In this document: positions 8,482 through 16,775 of the stretch, in pieces
Layout: each line of letters starts with the position of its first letter
Position numbering within the stretch: position 1 is the first letter of the stretch
From: a bacterium
GTDB lineage: Bacteria; Pseudomonadota; Alphaproteobacteria; Rhizobiales; Aestuariivirgaceae
NCBI GenBank assembly: GCA_022842165.1
Contig: JALHQC010000027.1
Coordinates: 1 to 48,787 of the forward strand
DNA: 48,787 nucleotides
Direction: 5' to 3'
Program-made: the position numbers and the translations under genes
The notes under the pieces: generated by a model
The model's input: only the letters and a program-made list of their open reading frames with translations
What the model was told of the DNA's origin: nothing
The model's database searches: none

Positions 8482-9081
8482 ATGTCGTTCGAACTTCTAC
8501 TCGCACTGGCGGGGTTTGCCCTCGTCACCTCGATAACGCCCGGCCCCAACAACCTGATGCTGCTCGCCTCCGGCGTGAACTTCGGCTTCCGCCGCAGCAT
8601 TCCGCACATGCTGGGCGTGGGGCTGGGTTTTGCCGCCATGGTGGTGATCGTTGGGCTGGGGCTTGGCCAGGTTTTCGAGGCCTATCCGCTAGCCTACAGC
8701 GCGCTCCGCTACATCGGCGGCGCCTATATGCTGTGGCTGGCGTGGAAGATTGCCAATTCAGGACCGATCGGCGACGGGACGGAGAAGGGAAAGCCCTTCA
8801 CCTTCGTGCAGGCGGCGCTGTTCCAGTGGGTAAACCCCAAGGCCTGGGTGATGGCGATCACCGCGATCGCGGCATACACCGTGCCGACGGCCTATGCGAG
8901 CAGCGTCGTCATTGTCGGGCTGGTCTTCGCCATCATCAATATTCCCTCGATCGGCAGCTGGACGCTGTTTGGCACGGCGATGCGGCGATTCCTGAGCAAC
9001 CCGAAAACGGTGCGGTGGTTCAACATCGGCATGGCGGTGCTGCTGGTATTGTCGCTGGCGCCGCTGCTGCAAGGTCATTGA
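8482..9081 (+). CDS. LysE/RhtB-family amino-acid exporter
   Basis: The 199-residue membrane protein matches the LysE/RhtB family in length and motif. The N-terminal signature GFALVTSITPGPNN is followed by about six hydrophobic segments, with ALRYIGGAYMLWLAWK in the third and FQWVNPKAWVMAITA as the usual conserved region of the second half. The family exports amino acids or homoserine-type compounds from the cytoplasm; the substrate here cannot be told. The start at the ATG at 8482 fits the family, but no good ribosome-binding site precedes it. The 266 bases before it hold only the msrP terminator candidate and no gene I can support. Confidence 0.88.
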   Translation: MSFELLLALAGFALVTSITPGPNNLMLLASGVNFGFRRSIPHMLGVGLGFAAMVVIVGLGLGQVFEAYPLAYSALRYIGGAYMLWLAWKIANSGPIGDGTEKGKPFTFVQAALFQWVNPKAWVMAITAIAAYTVPTAYASSVVIVGLVFAIINIPSIGSWTLFGTAMRRFLSNPKTVRWFNIGMAVLLVLSLAPLLQGH

Positions 9082-9158
9082 ACCCGGCTCACCTTACGAA
9101 ACTTTATGGAGCGCGGGGGTTGCCGGGCTGCGATGCGCCGTGGCAGTGAGCACGGACC

Positions 9159-10112
9159 ATGGAAATCCTGCTCTCACCCGTCATCCTGTTCTTCGTGCTT
9201 GGCGCGCTGGCGTCCGCCGCCAGATCCGACCTCGCGATACCCGAGGCGATCGCCAAGGCGATGTCGATCTATCTGATGGCGGCGATCGGCCTCAAGGGCG
9301 GGGTGCAGGTGGCGGAAAGCGGCGCCACCTCGGCGCTTGCCGTTTCGGCGCTGATCGGCCTCGCCCTCAGTTGCACGGTGCCGCTGTGGAGCTTCTGGGC
9401 GCTGCGTGGCTTCGGCCGGCTCGACGCCATCAACGCCGGCGCGGTTGCCGCGCATTATGGTTCGGTCAGCGTCGTCACCTTCGCGGCGGGAAGTGAAATG
9501 CTGGCGGCATCGGGGCTGGCCGCGCCGGGGCACATGGTTGCGGTGCTGGCGCTGATGGAGACACCGGCTATCGCCGTCGGCCTCCTGCTGGCACGGCGCG
9601 GCGCGAAACTGGCTGCGCAGGGCAGGGGCGACCTCCTTCACGAAACCGTGCTGAACGGACCCGTGGTGCTCTTGACAGGGGCTTTCGTCATCGGCCTCAT
9701 CGCGGGGAAGGAAGGCGTCGTTCCCATTTCTCCCTTCTTCGAGGCGGGCTTCCGCGGCGTTTTGTGCCTGTTCCTGCTCGACATGGGATTGATCGCGGTA
9801 AAGCGGCTGCGCGACAACCGCTCGCTGACGGTGCGGCTGGCGCTGCTGGGCATTGCGATGCCGCTGTTCAACGGCGCGGTGGCGATCCTCGCCGCGGCGG
9901 GGCTGGGGCTCGATCCGGCGAGTGCCGCGATGCTTGGCATTCTTGGCGCCAGCGCCTCCTATATCGCCGTTCCCGCCGCCATGCGGCTGGCCCTGCCGCA
10001 GGCCGATGCGGGGCTGTCGCTTGCCATGTCGCTGGCGGTGACGTTCCCGTTCAACATTCTCGTTGGAATTCCAATCTACATGTTCCTTGCCAGGCTGGTG
10101 GCTTCCCCATGA
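9159..10112 (+). CDS. SbtA-like sodium-dependent bicarbonate permease
   Basis: This 317-residue integral membrane protein belongs to the SbtA/DUF897 family, known from the cyanobacterial sodium-bicarbonate symporter. It has two halves of about five membrane segments each. The first half holds KAMSIYLMAAIGLKGGVQVAES, and the matching segment in the second half is FEAGFRGVLCLFLLDMGL. It also contains GAVAAHYGSVSVVTFAAG. Its stop overlaps the next start (ATGA), so it is translationally coupled to a PII-like gene, the SbtA-SbtB arrangement. Bicarbonate as the substrate is inferred from the family; other anions cannot be excluded in this non-photosynthetic context. No strong ribosome-binding site is seen. 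Confidence 0.85.
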   Translation: MEILLSPVILFFVLGALASAARSDLAIPEAIAKAMSIYLMAAIGLKGGVQVAESGATSALAVSALIGLALSCTVPLWSFWALRGFGRLDAINAGAVAAHYGSVSVVTFAAGSEMLAASGLAAPGHMVAVLALMETPAIAVGLLLARRGAKLAAQGRGDLLHETVLNGPVVLLTGAFVIGLIAGKEGVVPISPFFEAGFRGVLCLFLLDMGLIAVKRLRDNRSLTVRLALLGIAMPLFNGAVAILAAAGLGLDPASAAMLGILGASASYIAVPAAMRLALPQADAGLSLAMSLAVTFPFNILVGIPIYMFLARLVASP

Positions 10113-10420
10113 CAGAGACGGTTTCGAGAAAGCGTATCGATATACTTGTGGATGCGCCGCTACTGCCGCGCATCATCACGGCGGCCGAGGCTTCCGGCAT
10201 CATGGCGCATACGGTGTTTCCAGCCCTCTCGGGCGCGGGCCACGCCGGGGTGTGGAGCGATGACCAGATTACCGGCGCTTCCGCCAAGGTTCTGTTCGTC
10301 GCCATCGCCAACTCCGGGAAGGTTGCCATGCTGACCGACAGGCTGGCGCCGCTGCTCGACGAATACGGGCTGGTGCTGATCCTGTCCGACGTGCAGGTGG
10401 TGCGGGCGGGGAAGTTCTAG
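10109..10420 (+). CDS. PII-like signalling protein, SbtB type
   Basis: The 103-residue product follows the SbtA-like gene with a four-base ATGA overlap. Its size and strand/helix order fit the PII-like (ferredoxin-like) fold: an initial strand KRIDILVDAPLLPRII, a central loop region (HTVFPALSGAGHAGVWSDD) where PII proteins carry the T-loop, and final strands VLFVAIANSGKVAM and GLVLILSDVQVVRA. Cyanobacterial SbtB binds adenine nucleotides including cAMP and inhibits SbtA. By position and fold this protein probably gates its partner in the same way. It lacks the C-terminal Cys-Gly-Pro-x-Gly-Cys extension of some SbtB proteins. Confidence 0.75.
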   Translation: MTETVSRKRIDILVDAPLLPRIITAAEASGIMAHTVFPALSGAGHAGVWSDDQITGASAKVLFVAIANSGKVAMLTDRLAPLLDEYGLVLILSDVQVVRAGKF

Positions 10421-10458
10421 CACGGGCGCCAAAGCCGGTGCTGCTTCGTCAGCGGCGG

Positions 10459-10689
10459 CTATGGCTTCTCGTCATCGTCTTTGAGGCGATTATCAACGTG
10501 ATCGTGGTACTGCTCGGTTTGAACATGCTTGCCGTCAAGCCCGCGCTGCTGGTTGTGCTGGGCCTTGTCGCGATTGGACAGAACCTCGTTGTCCCCGACC
10601 TTGTCCTTGTCGATTTCAGTCATGGCGCCAGTACCGTCGCCCTTGCCCTGATGACCCCGTCCGAAGTGTTTCTTGTCTCCACCTGACAT
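10459..10689 (-). CDS. Small, highly hydrophilic conserved-looking protein
   Basis: The 76-residue product starts MSGGDKKHFGRGHQGKGDG and is rich in Lys, Asp, Gly, His and Gln, with no hydrophobic core. It resembles small hydrophilic proteins of rhizobial genomes that have no assigned function; I know no domain name for it. The ATG at 10689 has AAGGACAGGAG with seven bases of spacing, a strong site that decides both the strand and the start. The opposite strand also reads open, as a hydrophobic peptide, but without such a site. The composition suggests intrinsic disorder, as in desiccation- or stress-protective proteins; that is inference only. Confidence 0.6.
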   Translation of the reverse strand: MSGGDKKHFGRGHQGKGDGTGAMTEIDKDKVGDNEVLSNRDKAQHNQQRGLDGKHVQTEQYHDHVDNRLKDDDEKP

Positions 10690-10923
10690 GCGGTCGCTCC
10701 TGTCCTTACTCGCCTTCTTCGGCTTCACCGTGGCTCTGCGGCCCGTGCGTCTTGCGGCCAGCCATGACAGGCCTCCAGTGATTGCTACTACAGACTGGAA
10801 AACGGCCGCGCTCCGGCTAAGGTTCCTCGGCGCCGGCCCCGCATCATGGCGGGAACCGGCGTCAGGCGTTCCTGCCGGGCGACGGAACTGCAGCTTGCAC
10901 GTCAGGCCGAAGGGTTGCCCCGT

Positions 10924-11829
10924 TCAGAAGCTCCACTCCTTCGCCTTGGCGACGATGAAATCGCGGAAGACGGTGACGCGCTTCGTTTCCTTCAGCTCTT
11001 CGGGATAGACGAAGTAGGTGTCGAACTCCGGCGTCTCGACGGGCAAGTCGATCTGCACGAGGCCTGACTCTTCCGGCACGATATAGTCGGCAAGAGACGC
11101 GATGCCCATGCCGGCCTGCACGGCGCGGCGGAGGCCATAGGCATTGTTGACGCGGAAGGCGACGGGGCGCGGATCACCATCGGGGCGGCCAACACCTTCC
11201 AGCCAGTTGATGGTGGTGAGGTAGGTGGGCGTCTGGCCGAAGGTGAGGATCTTGTGCTTGTCGAGTTCCTCGATCGATTTCGGAATGCCGTGCTTCTTGA
11301 TGTAATCCGCCGAGGCATAGATGTGGTGATGGACTGTGAAGAGCTTGCGCTGGATGAGATCGGGCTGGGTTGGCCGCCGCAAGCGGATCGCCACATCGGC
11401 CTCGCGCATCGAAAGATCAAGCTCGCGATCATCGAGCAGCAGGGTGACGTTGATCTGCGGATAGATTTCCGAGAATTCGCGCAGCCGCGGCGTGAGCCAG
11501 ACCGAGCCCAGGCCAACCGTCGTGGTGATGCGGAGTTCGCCCGACGGCTTCTCCTTCGAATCCATCAGGCGCGTTTGCGCGGCGGTGAGCTTGGTGAAGA
11601 CCTCATGCGCGGTGCGGTAGAGCATCTCGCCCTGTTCGGTGAGGATTAGGCCGCGCGCGTGCCGGTGAAAGAGCGGCACGTTCAGCGCATCTTCAAGCGC
11701 GCTGATCTGGCGGCTGACGGCTGATTGCGACAGGCCCAGCTCGTGGCCCGCGTGGGTGAAGCTTCCGGCATCGGCGACCGCGTGGAAAATGCGGAGCTTG
11801 TCCCAGTCCATCACGTTATTCAGCGGCAT
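10924..11829 (-). CDS. LysR-family transcriptional regulator
   Basis: The 301-residue protein has the LysR winged-helix DNA-binding domain at residues 7-65 (MDWDKLRIFHAVADAGSFTH, then LSQSAVSRQISALE). The two-part effector domain follows from about residue 95. The ATG at 11829 has GGAG seven bases upstream and lies inside the end of trxB, so the two genes overlap by 14 bases and are co-transcribed. Coupling to thioredoxin reductase suggests a link to redox state, but most of the effector domain carries no motif that reveals the ligand. The 234 bases downstream, to the small hydrophilic gene, contain only an imperfect GC-rich hairpin. Confidence 0.92.
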   Translation of the reverse strand: MPLNNVMDWDKLRIFHAVADAGSFTHAGHELGLSQSAVSRQISALEDALNVPLFHRHARGLILTEQGEMLYRTAHEVFTKLTAAQTRLMDSKEKPSGELRITTTVGLGSVWLTPRLREFSEIYPQINVTLLLDDRELDLSMREADVAIRLRRPTQPDLIQRKLFTVHHHIYASADYIKKHGIPKSIEELDKHKILTFGQTPTYLTTINWLEGVGRPDGDPRPVAFRVNNAYGLRRAVQAGMGIASLADYIVPEESGLVQIDLPVETPEFDTYFVYPEELKETKRVTVFRDFIVAKAKEWSF

Positions 11830-12778
11830 GGCGCAGCTCCGTTTTCGTATGAAGCCAGCGTTCGGCTTCCAATGCGGCCATGCAGCCCATGCCGGCGGCC
11901 GTCACGGCCTGCCTGTAGATATCGTCGGTCACGTCGCCTGCCGCATAGACGCCCTGGATGGCCGTCTGCGTCGAGCGGGGTTCGGTGATGAGGTAGCCGC
12001 CCTGCTTGAAGGGCAGCTGGTCCTTGAAAAGCTCGGTCGCCGGGCTGTGGCCGATGGCGATGAAGATGCCGTCGACGGCGAGATCTTCCGTGGCGCCGGT
12101 CTTGACGTTCCTGATGCGGGCGTGGGTGACGCTCTTGGGATTGTCCGTACCCAGAACATCGGCGAGGCTCGAATCCCACATCACCTTGATCTTCGGATGC
12201 GCGAAGAGGCGGTTCTGCAGGATGCGCTCGGCCTTGAACTCGTTGCGACGATGAACGACGATCACCTCGCTGGCGAAATTCGTAAGGAACAAGGCTTCCT
12301 CGACGGCGGTGTTGCCGCCGCCGACGACCACGACGCGCTTGTTGCGGTAGAAGAAGCCATCGCATGTGGCGCAGGCCGAAACGCCGAAGCCGCGGAAGGC
12401 CTGTTCGGAGGGAAGGTCCAGCCACTTGGCCTGTGCACCGGTGCAGATGATCAGCGCATCGCAGGTGTATTCGGTGCCGCTGTCGCCCTTCAGCCAGATC
12501 GGCTTGTCGTTCAGGCGCACCTCGGTGATGGTGTCGGAAACGATTTCGGTGCCGACGTGCTCGGCCTGCCTTTGCATCTGTTCCATGAGCCAGGGGCCCT
12601 GGATGACATCCGCGAATCCGGGGTAGTTCTCGACATCCGTGGTGATGGTGAGCTGGCCGCCGGGCTGGATGCCCTGGACGAGCATCGGTTTCAGCATGGC
12701 ACGGGCAGCATAGATGGCAGCGGTGTAACCGGCGGGACCCGATCCGAGGATCAGGACCCGGGCATGGCGGGCGGACAT
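11816..12778 (-). CDS. trxB: Thioredoxin-disulfide reductase
   Basis: This flavoenzyme passes electrons from NADPH to thioredoxin in the cytoplasm. The 320-residue product has the FAD-binding GSGPAGYTAAIYAARA near the N-terminus, the redox-active pair in CATCDGFF, the NADPH-binding VVVGGGNTAVEEAL and the C-terminal AAGDVTD motif. The ATG at 12778 has GGAG six bases upstream; a start 33 bases earlier has none. Its 3' end overlaps the LysR gene, forming a two-gene operon. Confidence 0.96.
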   Translation of the reverse strand: MSARHARVLILGSGPAGYTAAIYAARAMLKPMLVQGIQPGGQLTITTDVENYPGFADVIQGPWLMEQMQRQAEHVGTEIVSDTITEVRLNDKPIWLKGDSGTEYTCDALIICTGAQAKWLDLPSEQAFRGFGVSACATCDGFFYRNKRVVVVGGGNTAVEEALFLTNFASEVIVVHRRNEFKAERILQNRLFAHPKIKVMWDSSLADVLGTDNPKSVTHARIRNVKTGATEDLAVDGIFIAIGHSPATELFKDQLPFKQGGYLITEPRSTQTAIQGVYAAGDVTDDIYRQAVTAAGMGCMAALEAERWLHTKTELRHAAE

Positions 12779-12865
12779 GACAGGCTCCAGATTGCTATGA
12801 GAATTTAACATAGCTCATATTGTACATTCGGCAAGGCCGCTACAACAGCTTGTGAACAGTCCGCT

Positions 12866-14911
12866 TCATGCGCGTTTCTGGAAAGGCCCGGGCGCGGATG
12901 GCGCCGGCCCCGGCAGGGCATCCTTCAGGCTTCGCAGCGCGGTTTCGGTCGTGGCGTCTTGATAGGGCATGGGCTTTCCAAACAGGAAGCCCTGGAGAAA
13001 GCCGCAGCCCTCGGCGCGCAGCGTCGCGGCCTGGGCTTCGGTTTCAACACCTTCGGCCACCACGGCTATCCCCAAGTCGCCCGCCAGCTTCACGATGGCG
13101 CGGATGATGGCGAGGTTGGCGGGCTTGGCCGCGATGCCGGCAACGAAGGACCGGTCGATCTTCACCTTGGAGAAGGCGTAGCGCTGGAGATAGCTGAGCG
13201 AGGAATAGCCAGTGCCGAAATCGTCCAGCGCCAGTTGCACACCGAGCGAGAGGAGGTCGTCGATCACCCGGGTGGCGATGCTTTCGCTTGTCAGGATGAC
13301 CGTTTCGGTGAGTTCGAGCGTGAGGCGGGAGGGGCTGAGGCCGGTTTCGGTGAGCGCCCTGCGCACCACCTCGACGATGCCGGAAGAACGGAACTGGCTG
13401 GGCGAGACATTGACGGCGACGCCGAGACGGTCGGGCAGCAGGGCGATCTGGCGGCAGGCGCGGCGGATCGCCCAGTCGCCCAGGTCCTTCATCAGGCCCG
13501 CGTCTTCCGCTACCTGGATGAAGTGGGCGGGCTGCAGGAAGCCGCGGTGCGGATGGTTCCAGCGCATCAGGGCTTCGTAGCCTGCGGTGGCGTTCGCGGC
13601 GGTTTCGATGATGGGCTGATAATAGAGTTCGAGTTCATCCGCCGAAATTGCCTCGCGCAGTTCCTTCTCGAGGGACAGGCGAAGCTGCAGGCGGGTCTTC
13701 ATGGTATGGTCGAACATGCAGGCGCCGTTGCGGCCATTGGCCTTGGCGCGGTAGAGCGCCATGTCGGCGTGGCTCAGAAGCTCGGTGGTGTCGGCGGCGT
13801 GGGCGGGATAGCAGGCGACGCCGACACTGGCGCCGACGGCGGCGGAATGGCCGCCGATCTGGACCGGAACCTTCAGCGTACGGACGATTTCGGCGGCCGT
13901 GAAGTCGGCCTTGATGGCCGCGGCGCTGCCGGTGACGAGGACGGCGAACTCGTCGCCGCCCAGACGCGCCACCGTGGCGCCGGGTCCGGCCACGGCGCGC
14001 AGCCGCGAGGCCACGGTTTTCAGCACCGCATCGCCAGCGGCGTGGCCCAGAAGGTCGTTCACCTCCTTGAACTTGTCGAGGTCGATGGTGAAGAGCACAC
14101 AGACGCTGCCGGCATCGCGGGTGATGGCGTTCAGGGTATTGAGGAAATGAAAGCGGCTGGCAGCGCCCGTCAGCAGGTCGGTATTGGCCTGGCGTTCGAT
14201 GGCGGCCATGCCCTGGACGCGCTCGGTCGCGTCCTGGATGGTGCCTTCGATGTAAACCGGCTTGCCATTGGCATCGCGCACGAACCAGGCGTTCTCGGTA
14301 ATCCAGAAGGTTTCGCGGGTGCGGTGGCGGTAGACCTCGGATACGAGGTCGCGGACGCCGCCGGCCGACTTGATGAGGCGGTGAAACTCCTTCGACCGGT
14401 TGGGGTCGACATACCAGTTACCGGGATCGGCAGCGGCGGCGCTGAGGAACTCCTCTTCGGTCTCATAGCCGTTGAGGAGCGCCAGCGCGCGGTTGGCGCG
14501 GACCGGGGTGCCGTCCAACCTGTCGCGGTAGATGCCGCAAATGGCATTGTCGAACAGGCTGGCATAGCCGGCTTCGGCCTGAAACAACGCGCTCGAACCG
14601 TCGGACCTCGCATTCTGCAGATCGGCGGTGATGACCGTCAGGCCGCCGTCGAGCGGCATTGCCGACAAGCTCACCGCTGCACCCGAAGGCATTTCCATCC
14701 TGGCCTCGGACACTGCGTCCTGCACGGCGACGGGATTGAGATCCGGCAGGCGGCGATCTTCGGGGGCAAGACCGAAGATCTCGCGTGCGGCCGCGTTCGC
14801 GAAGAGAATGCCGCCGTCGGCCCCGAGCAGCACGACGCCCGGCCTCATCGGCTCCAGAATAGTGCAAAACCCGGCGGGTATGCAGACGGGCGGTCGTGGC
14901 GGGGAACTCAT
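12866..14911 (-). CDS. PAS-GGDEF-EAL cyclic-di-GMP signalling protein
   Basis: The 681-residue cytoplasmic protein has PAS-like sensing segments in the first 250 residues. A GGDEF domain follows (motif ARLGGDEFAVLV intact) and then an EAL domain (GYEALMRWNHPHRG intact, later DDFGTGYSSLSYL). Both catalytic signatures are present, so it could make and break cyclic-di-GMP. The RxxD inhibitory site normally five residues before GGDEF is not seen, so product inhibition is unlikely. No membrane segments are visible. The start is uncertain: the ATG at 14911 has a weak site, while one at 15013 has GGAGG at long spacing but would crowd the divergent Lrp promoter. Confidence 0.9.
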   Translation of the reverse strand: MSSPPRPPVCIPAGFCTILEPMRPGVVLLGADGGILFANAAAREIFGLAPEDRRLPDLNPVAVQDAVSEARMEMPSGAAVSLSAMPLDGGLTVITADLQNARSDGSSALFQAEAGYASLFDNAICGIYRDRLDGTPVRANRALALLNGYETEEEFLSAAAADPGNWYVDPNRSKEFHRLIKSAGGVRDLVSEVYRHRTRETFWITENAWFVRDANGKPVYIEGTIQDATERVQGMAAIERQANTDLLTGAASRFHFLNTLNAITRDAGSVCVLFTIDLDKFKEVNDLLGHAAGDAVLKTVASRLRAVAGPGATVARLGGDEFAVLVTGSAAAIKADFTAAEIVRTLKVPVQIGGHSAAVGASVGVACYPAHAADTTELLSHADMALYRAKANGRNGACMFDHTMKTRLQLRLSLEKELREAISADELELYYQPIIETAANATAGYEALMRWNHPHRGFLQPAHFIQVAEDAGLMKDLGDWAIRRACRQIALLPDRLGVAVNVSPSQFRSSGIVEVVRRALTETGLSPSRLTLELTETVILTSESIATRVIDDLLSLGVQLALDDFGTGYSSLSYLQRYAFSKVKIDRSFVAGIAAKPANLAIIRAIVKLAGDLGIAVVAEGVETEAQAATLRAEGCGFLQGFLFGKPMPYQDATTETALRSLKDALPGPAPSAPGPFQKRA

Positions 14912-15054
14912 CGGGGAAAGCCGGGCATCTGCGTTGGATCGGTATCCAAAATGACGGTCACGGGTTAAATTGCGGTTATGCCAATCTCGCTTTGGTTGAA
15001 TGGACGTGGACATTCCGCCTTCACGCCTCCGTCAATGAGTTCTATTGTGCACCC

Positions 15055-15528
15055 ATGAAGGACGGGGTGGAACTCGATACGACGGACTGGAGGATCCTGC
15101 GTGAACTCCAGCGGAACGGCCGCATCACAAACGTGGAACTTGCCGGACGCGTAGGCCTATCACCGCCACCTTGCCTGAGGCGTGTGCAGGCCCTCGAGCG
15201 GGCCGGGATCATCAAGGGTTACCGCGCGCTGCTCGACGCCGAGGCGCTGGGCTTCGACGTGCGGATGTTCGCCTTCGTGGGGCTGAAGCGGCAGTCCGAG
15301 CCCGAGCTCAGGAGCTTCGAGGCACTCGCCGCGCAATGGCCACTGGTGCGCGAGGCCTATGCGATATCGGGGGAGGCGGATTTCCTGCTCAAATGCGTGG
15401 CGAAGGATTTGACATCGCTTCAGGATTTCATCATCCGGGACCTGACGTCGACGCCCAATGTCGAGAACGTCAAGACCACGCTCATTCTCCGCGTGGCGAA
15501 ATACGAACCCGGAGTTCCGATCGCGTGA
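15055..15528 (+). CDS. Lrp/AsnC-family transcriptional regulator
   Basis: The 157-residue protein has the Lrp layout: an N-terminal helix-turn-helix (ELDTTDWRILRELQRNGRI, then AGRVGLSPPPCLRRVQALE) and a C-terminal RAM ligand-binding domain (VREAYAISGEADFLLKCV). Such regulators respond to amino acids and form octamers. Its stop overlaps the GTG of the BenE-type transporter gene (GTGA), so that transporter is the likely target. A GTG at 15067 preceded by AAGGA is an alternative start four residues later. It diverges from the GGDEF-EAL gene. Confidence 0.92.
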   Translation: MKDGVELDTTDWRILRELQRNGRITNVELAGRVGLSPPPCLRRVQALERAGIIKGYRALLDAEALGFDVRMFAFVGLKRQSEPELRSFEALAAQWPLVREAYAISGEADFLLKCVAKDLTSLQDFIIRDLTSTPNVENVKTTLILRVAKYEPGVPIA

Positions 15529-16718
15529 CCGAAGTTTCCGCCCTTTCTGGCCGTGCCGGCTGGTTCAGCCTGATCTCGGCGACGGTGACGGCCGTCGTCG
15601 TCGGGTTCGCCTCGACGATCCTGCTCATCATGGAAGCGGCGCGTGCGGTGGGTGCGACGCCCGCGCAGCAAGCGTCATGGGCAGCGGCGCTGTGCATCGG
15701 CATGGCGCTGACGTCGTTCATCCTGTCGTGGCGCTACCGGATGCCGATGATCACCGCGTGGTCGACCCCGGGCGCCGTGCTGATCGCCACGAGCGCGGGC
15801 GGTGTGAGCTATTCCGACGCGCTGGGCGCCTTCGTGGTGGCAGGGCTCTTGATGGTGGTGGCTGGCCTCATCAAGCCGCTGGAAAAAGCCATCGAGAAGA
15901 TCCCCGCGCCGATCGCCGCGGCGATGCTGGCGGGCGTGCTGCTGCGCTATACGCTGGGCGTTCCCGGCGCGGCCATGGCGATGCCGCTGTTCGTGCTGCC
16001 GCTCATCGTGGTGTTTTTCGGCTTGCGGGCGACGTGGCCGCTCTATGCGGTGCCGGTGATCGTGGTGCTGGGCGTGGCGATAGCCGGTTTCAGCGGCAGT
16101 TTTGCCGGAAACTGCTGCACGATCGGGCTGACGGCGCTTCAATGGACAACGCCGACATTCGACTGGCAGGCGATGCTGTCGATCGGGGTGCCGCTGTTCC
16201 TCGTCACCATGGCCTCGCAGAACCTGCCGGGTTTTGCGGTGCTGCGGGCCAGCGGATACCAGCCGCCGGTGCAGCCCGCACTGCTGGTGACGGGCGCGGC
16301 CTCGGCGCTTCTCGCGCCGTTCGGCGGCTATGCGATCAACATGGCGGCGATCACCGCGTCCATCGTGACGGGGCCGGACTGTCACCCCGATCCCACCAGG
16401 CGCTGGCTGGTGGCGTGGCCCTATCTGGTGCTCTACGGGCTGATCGGGCTGATGGCGGCAAGCTTTGTTCAGGTGCTGGGCGCGCTGCCGAAGGAGCTTA
16501 TCCTGGCGATTGCCGGATTGGCGCTGTTCTCGCCGCTGATGGGCGGCGTGACCGCGATGATGCGCGAGCCGAAGGACGTCGAAAGTGCCCTTGTGACGTT
16601 CCTCGTCACCGCATCGGGAATCAGCATCGCCGGCGTCGGATCGGCCTTCTGGGGGCTGTTGGCGGGACTCGTGCTGTTCGGCGTCAGGCATCTGCGGGAA
16701 CGGCCCTCAAAGCCCTAA
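15525..16718 (+). CDS. BenE-family benzoate/H+ symporter-like transporter
   Basis: The 397-residue membrane protein matches the BenE family: about twelve hydrophobic segments, with FILSWRYRMPMITAWSTPGA near residue 70, ITASIVTGPDCHPDPTRRW in the middle of the second half and LALFSPLMGGVTAMM near the end. BenE proteins take up benzoate with protons, but many homologues sit outside benzoate loci. No aromatic degradation genes are nearby, so the substrate is open; the coupled Lrp gene hints at an amino-acid-related compound. The start is a GTG overlapping the lrp stop, with GGAG eleven bases upstream. Confidence 0.88.
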   Translation: MTEVSALSGRAGWFSLISATVTAVVVGFASTILLIMEAARAVGATPAQQASWAAALCIGMALTSFILSWRYRMPMITAWSTPGAVLIATSAGGVSYSDALGAFVVAGLLMVVAGLIKPLEKAIEKIPAPIAAAMLAGVLLRYTLGVPGAAMAMPLFVLPLIVVFFGLRATWPLYAVPVIVVLGVAIAGFSGSFAGNCCTIGLTALQWTTPTFDWQAMLSIGVPLFLVTMASQNLPGFAVLRASGYQPPVQPALLVTGAASALLAPFGGYAINMAAITASIVTGPDCHPDPTRRWLVAWPYLVLYGLIGLMAASFVQVLGALPKELILAIAGLALFSPLMGGVTAMMREPKDVESALVTFLVTASGISIAGVGSAFWGLLAGLVLFGVRHLRERPSKP

Positions 16719-16775
16719 GGAACCGCATCGCCATCCGTCCGTTCACTTTCCCATGCAAGACAGGAGATGAGCGTC

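Noticed and set aside
10438-10686. A hydrophobic 82-codon plus-strand frame after the SbtB-like gene
   Set aside because: It has no ribosome-binding site and overlaps a minus-strand gene with a strong one; hydrophobicity is what the antisense of a Lys/Asp/Gln-rich protein gives.
12959-14968. A 669-codon open frame on the plus strand opposite the GGDEF-EAL gene
   Set aside because: The composition is that of an antisense shadow and the opposite strand has intact domain motifs.
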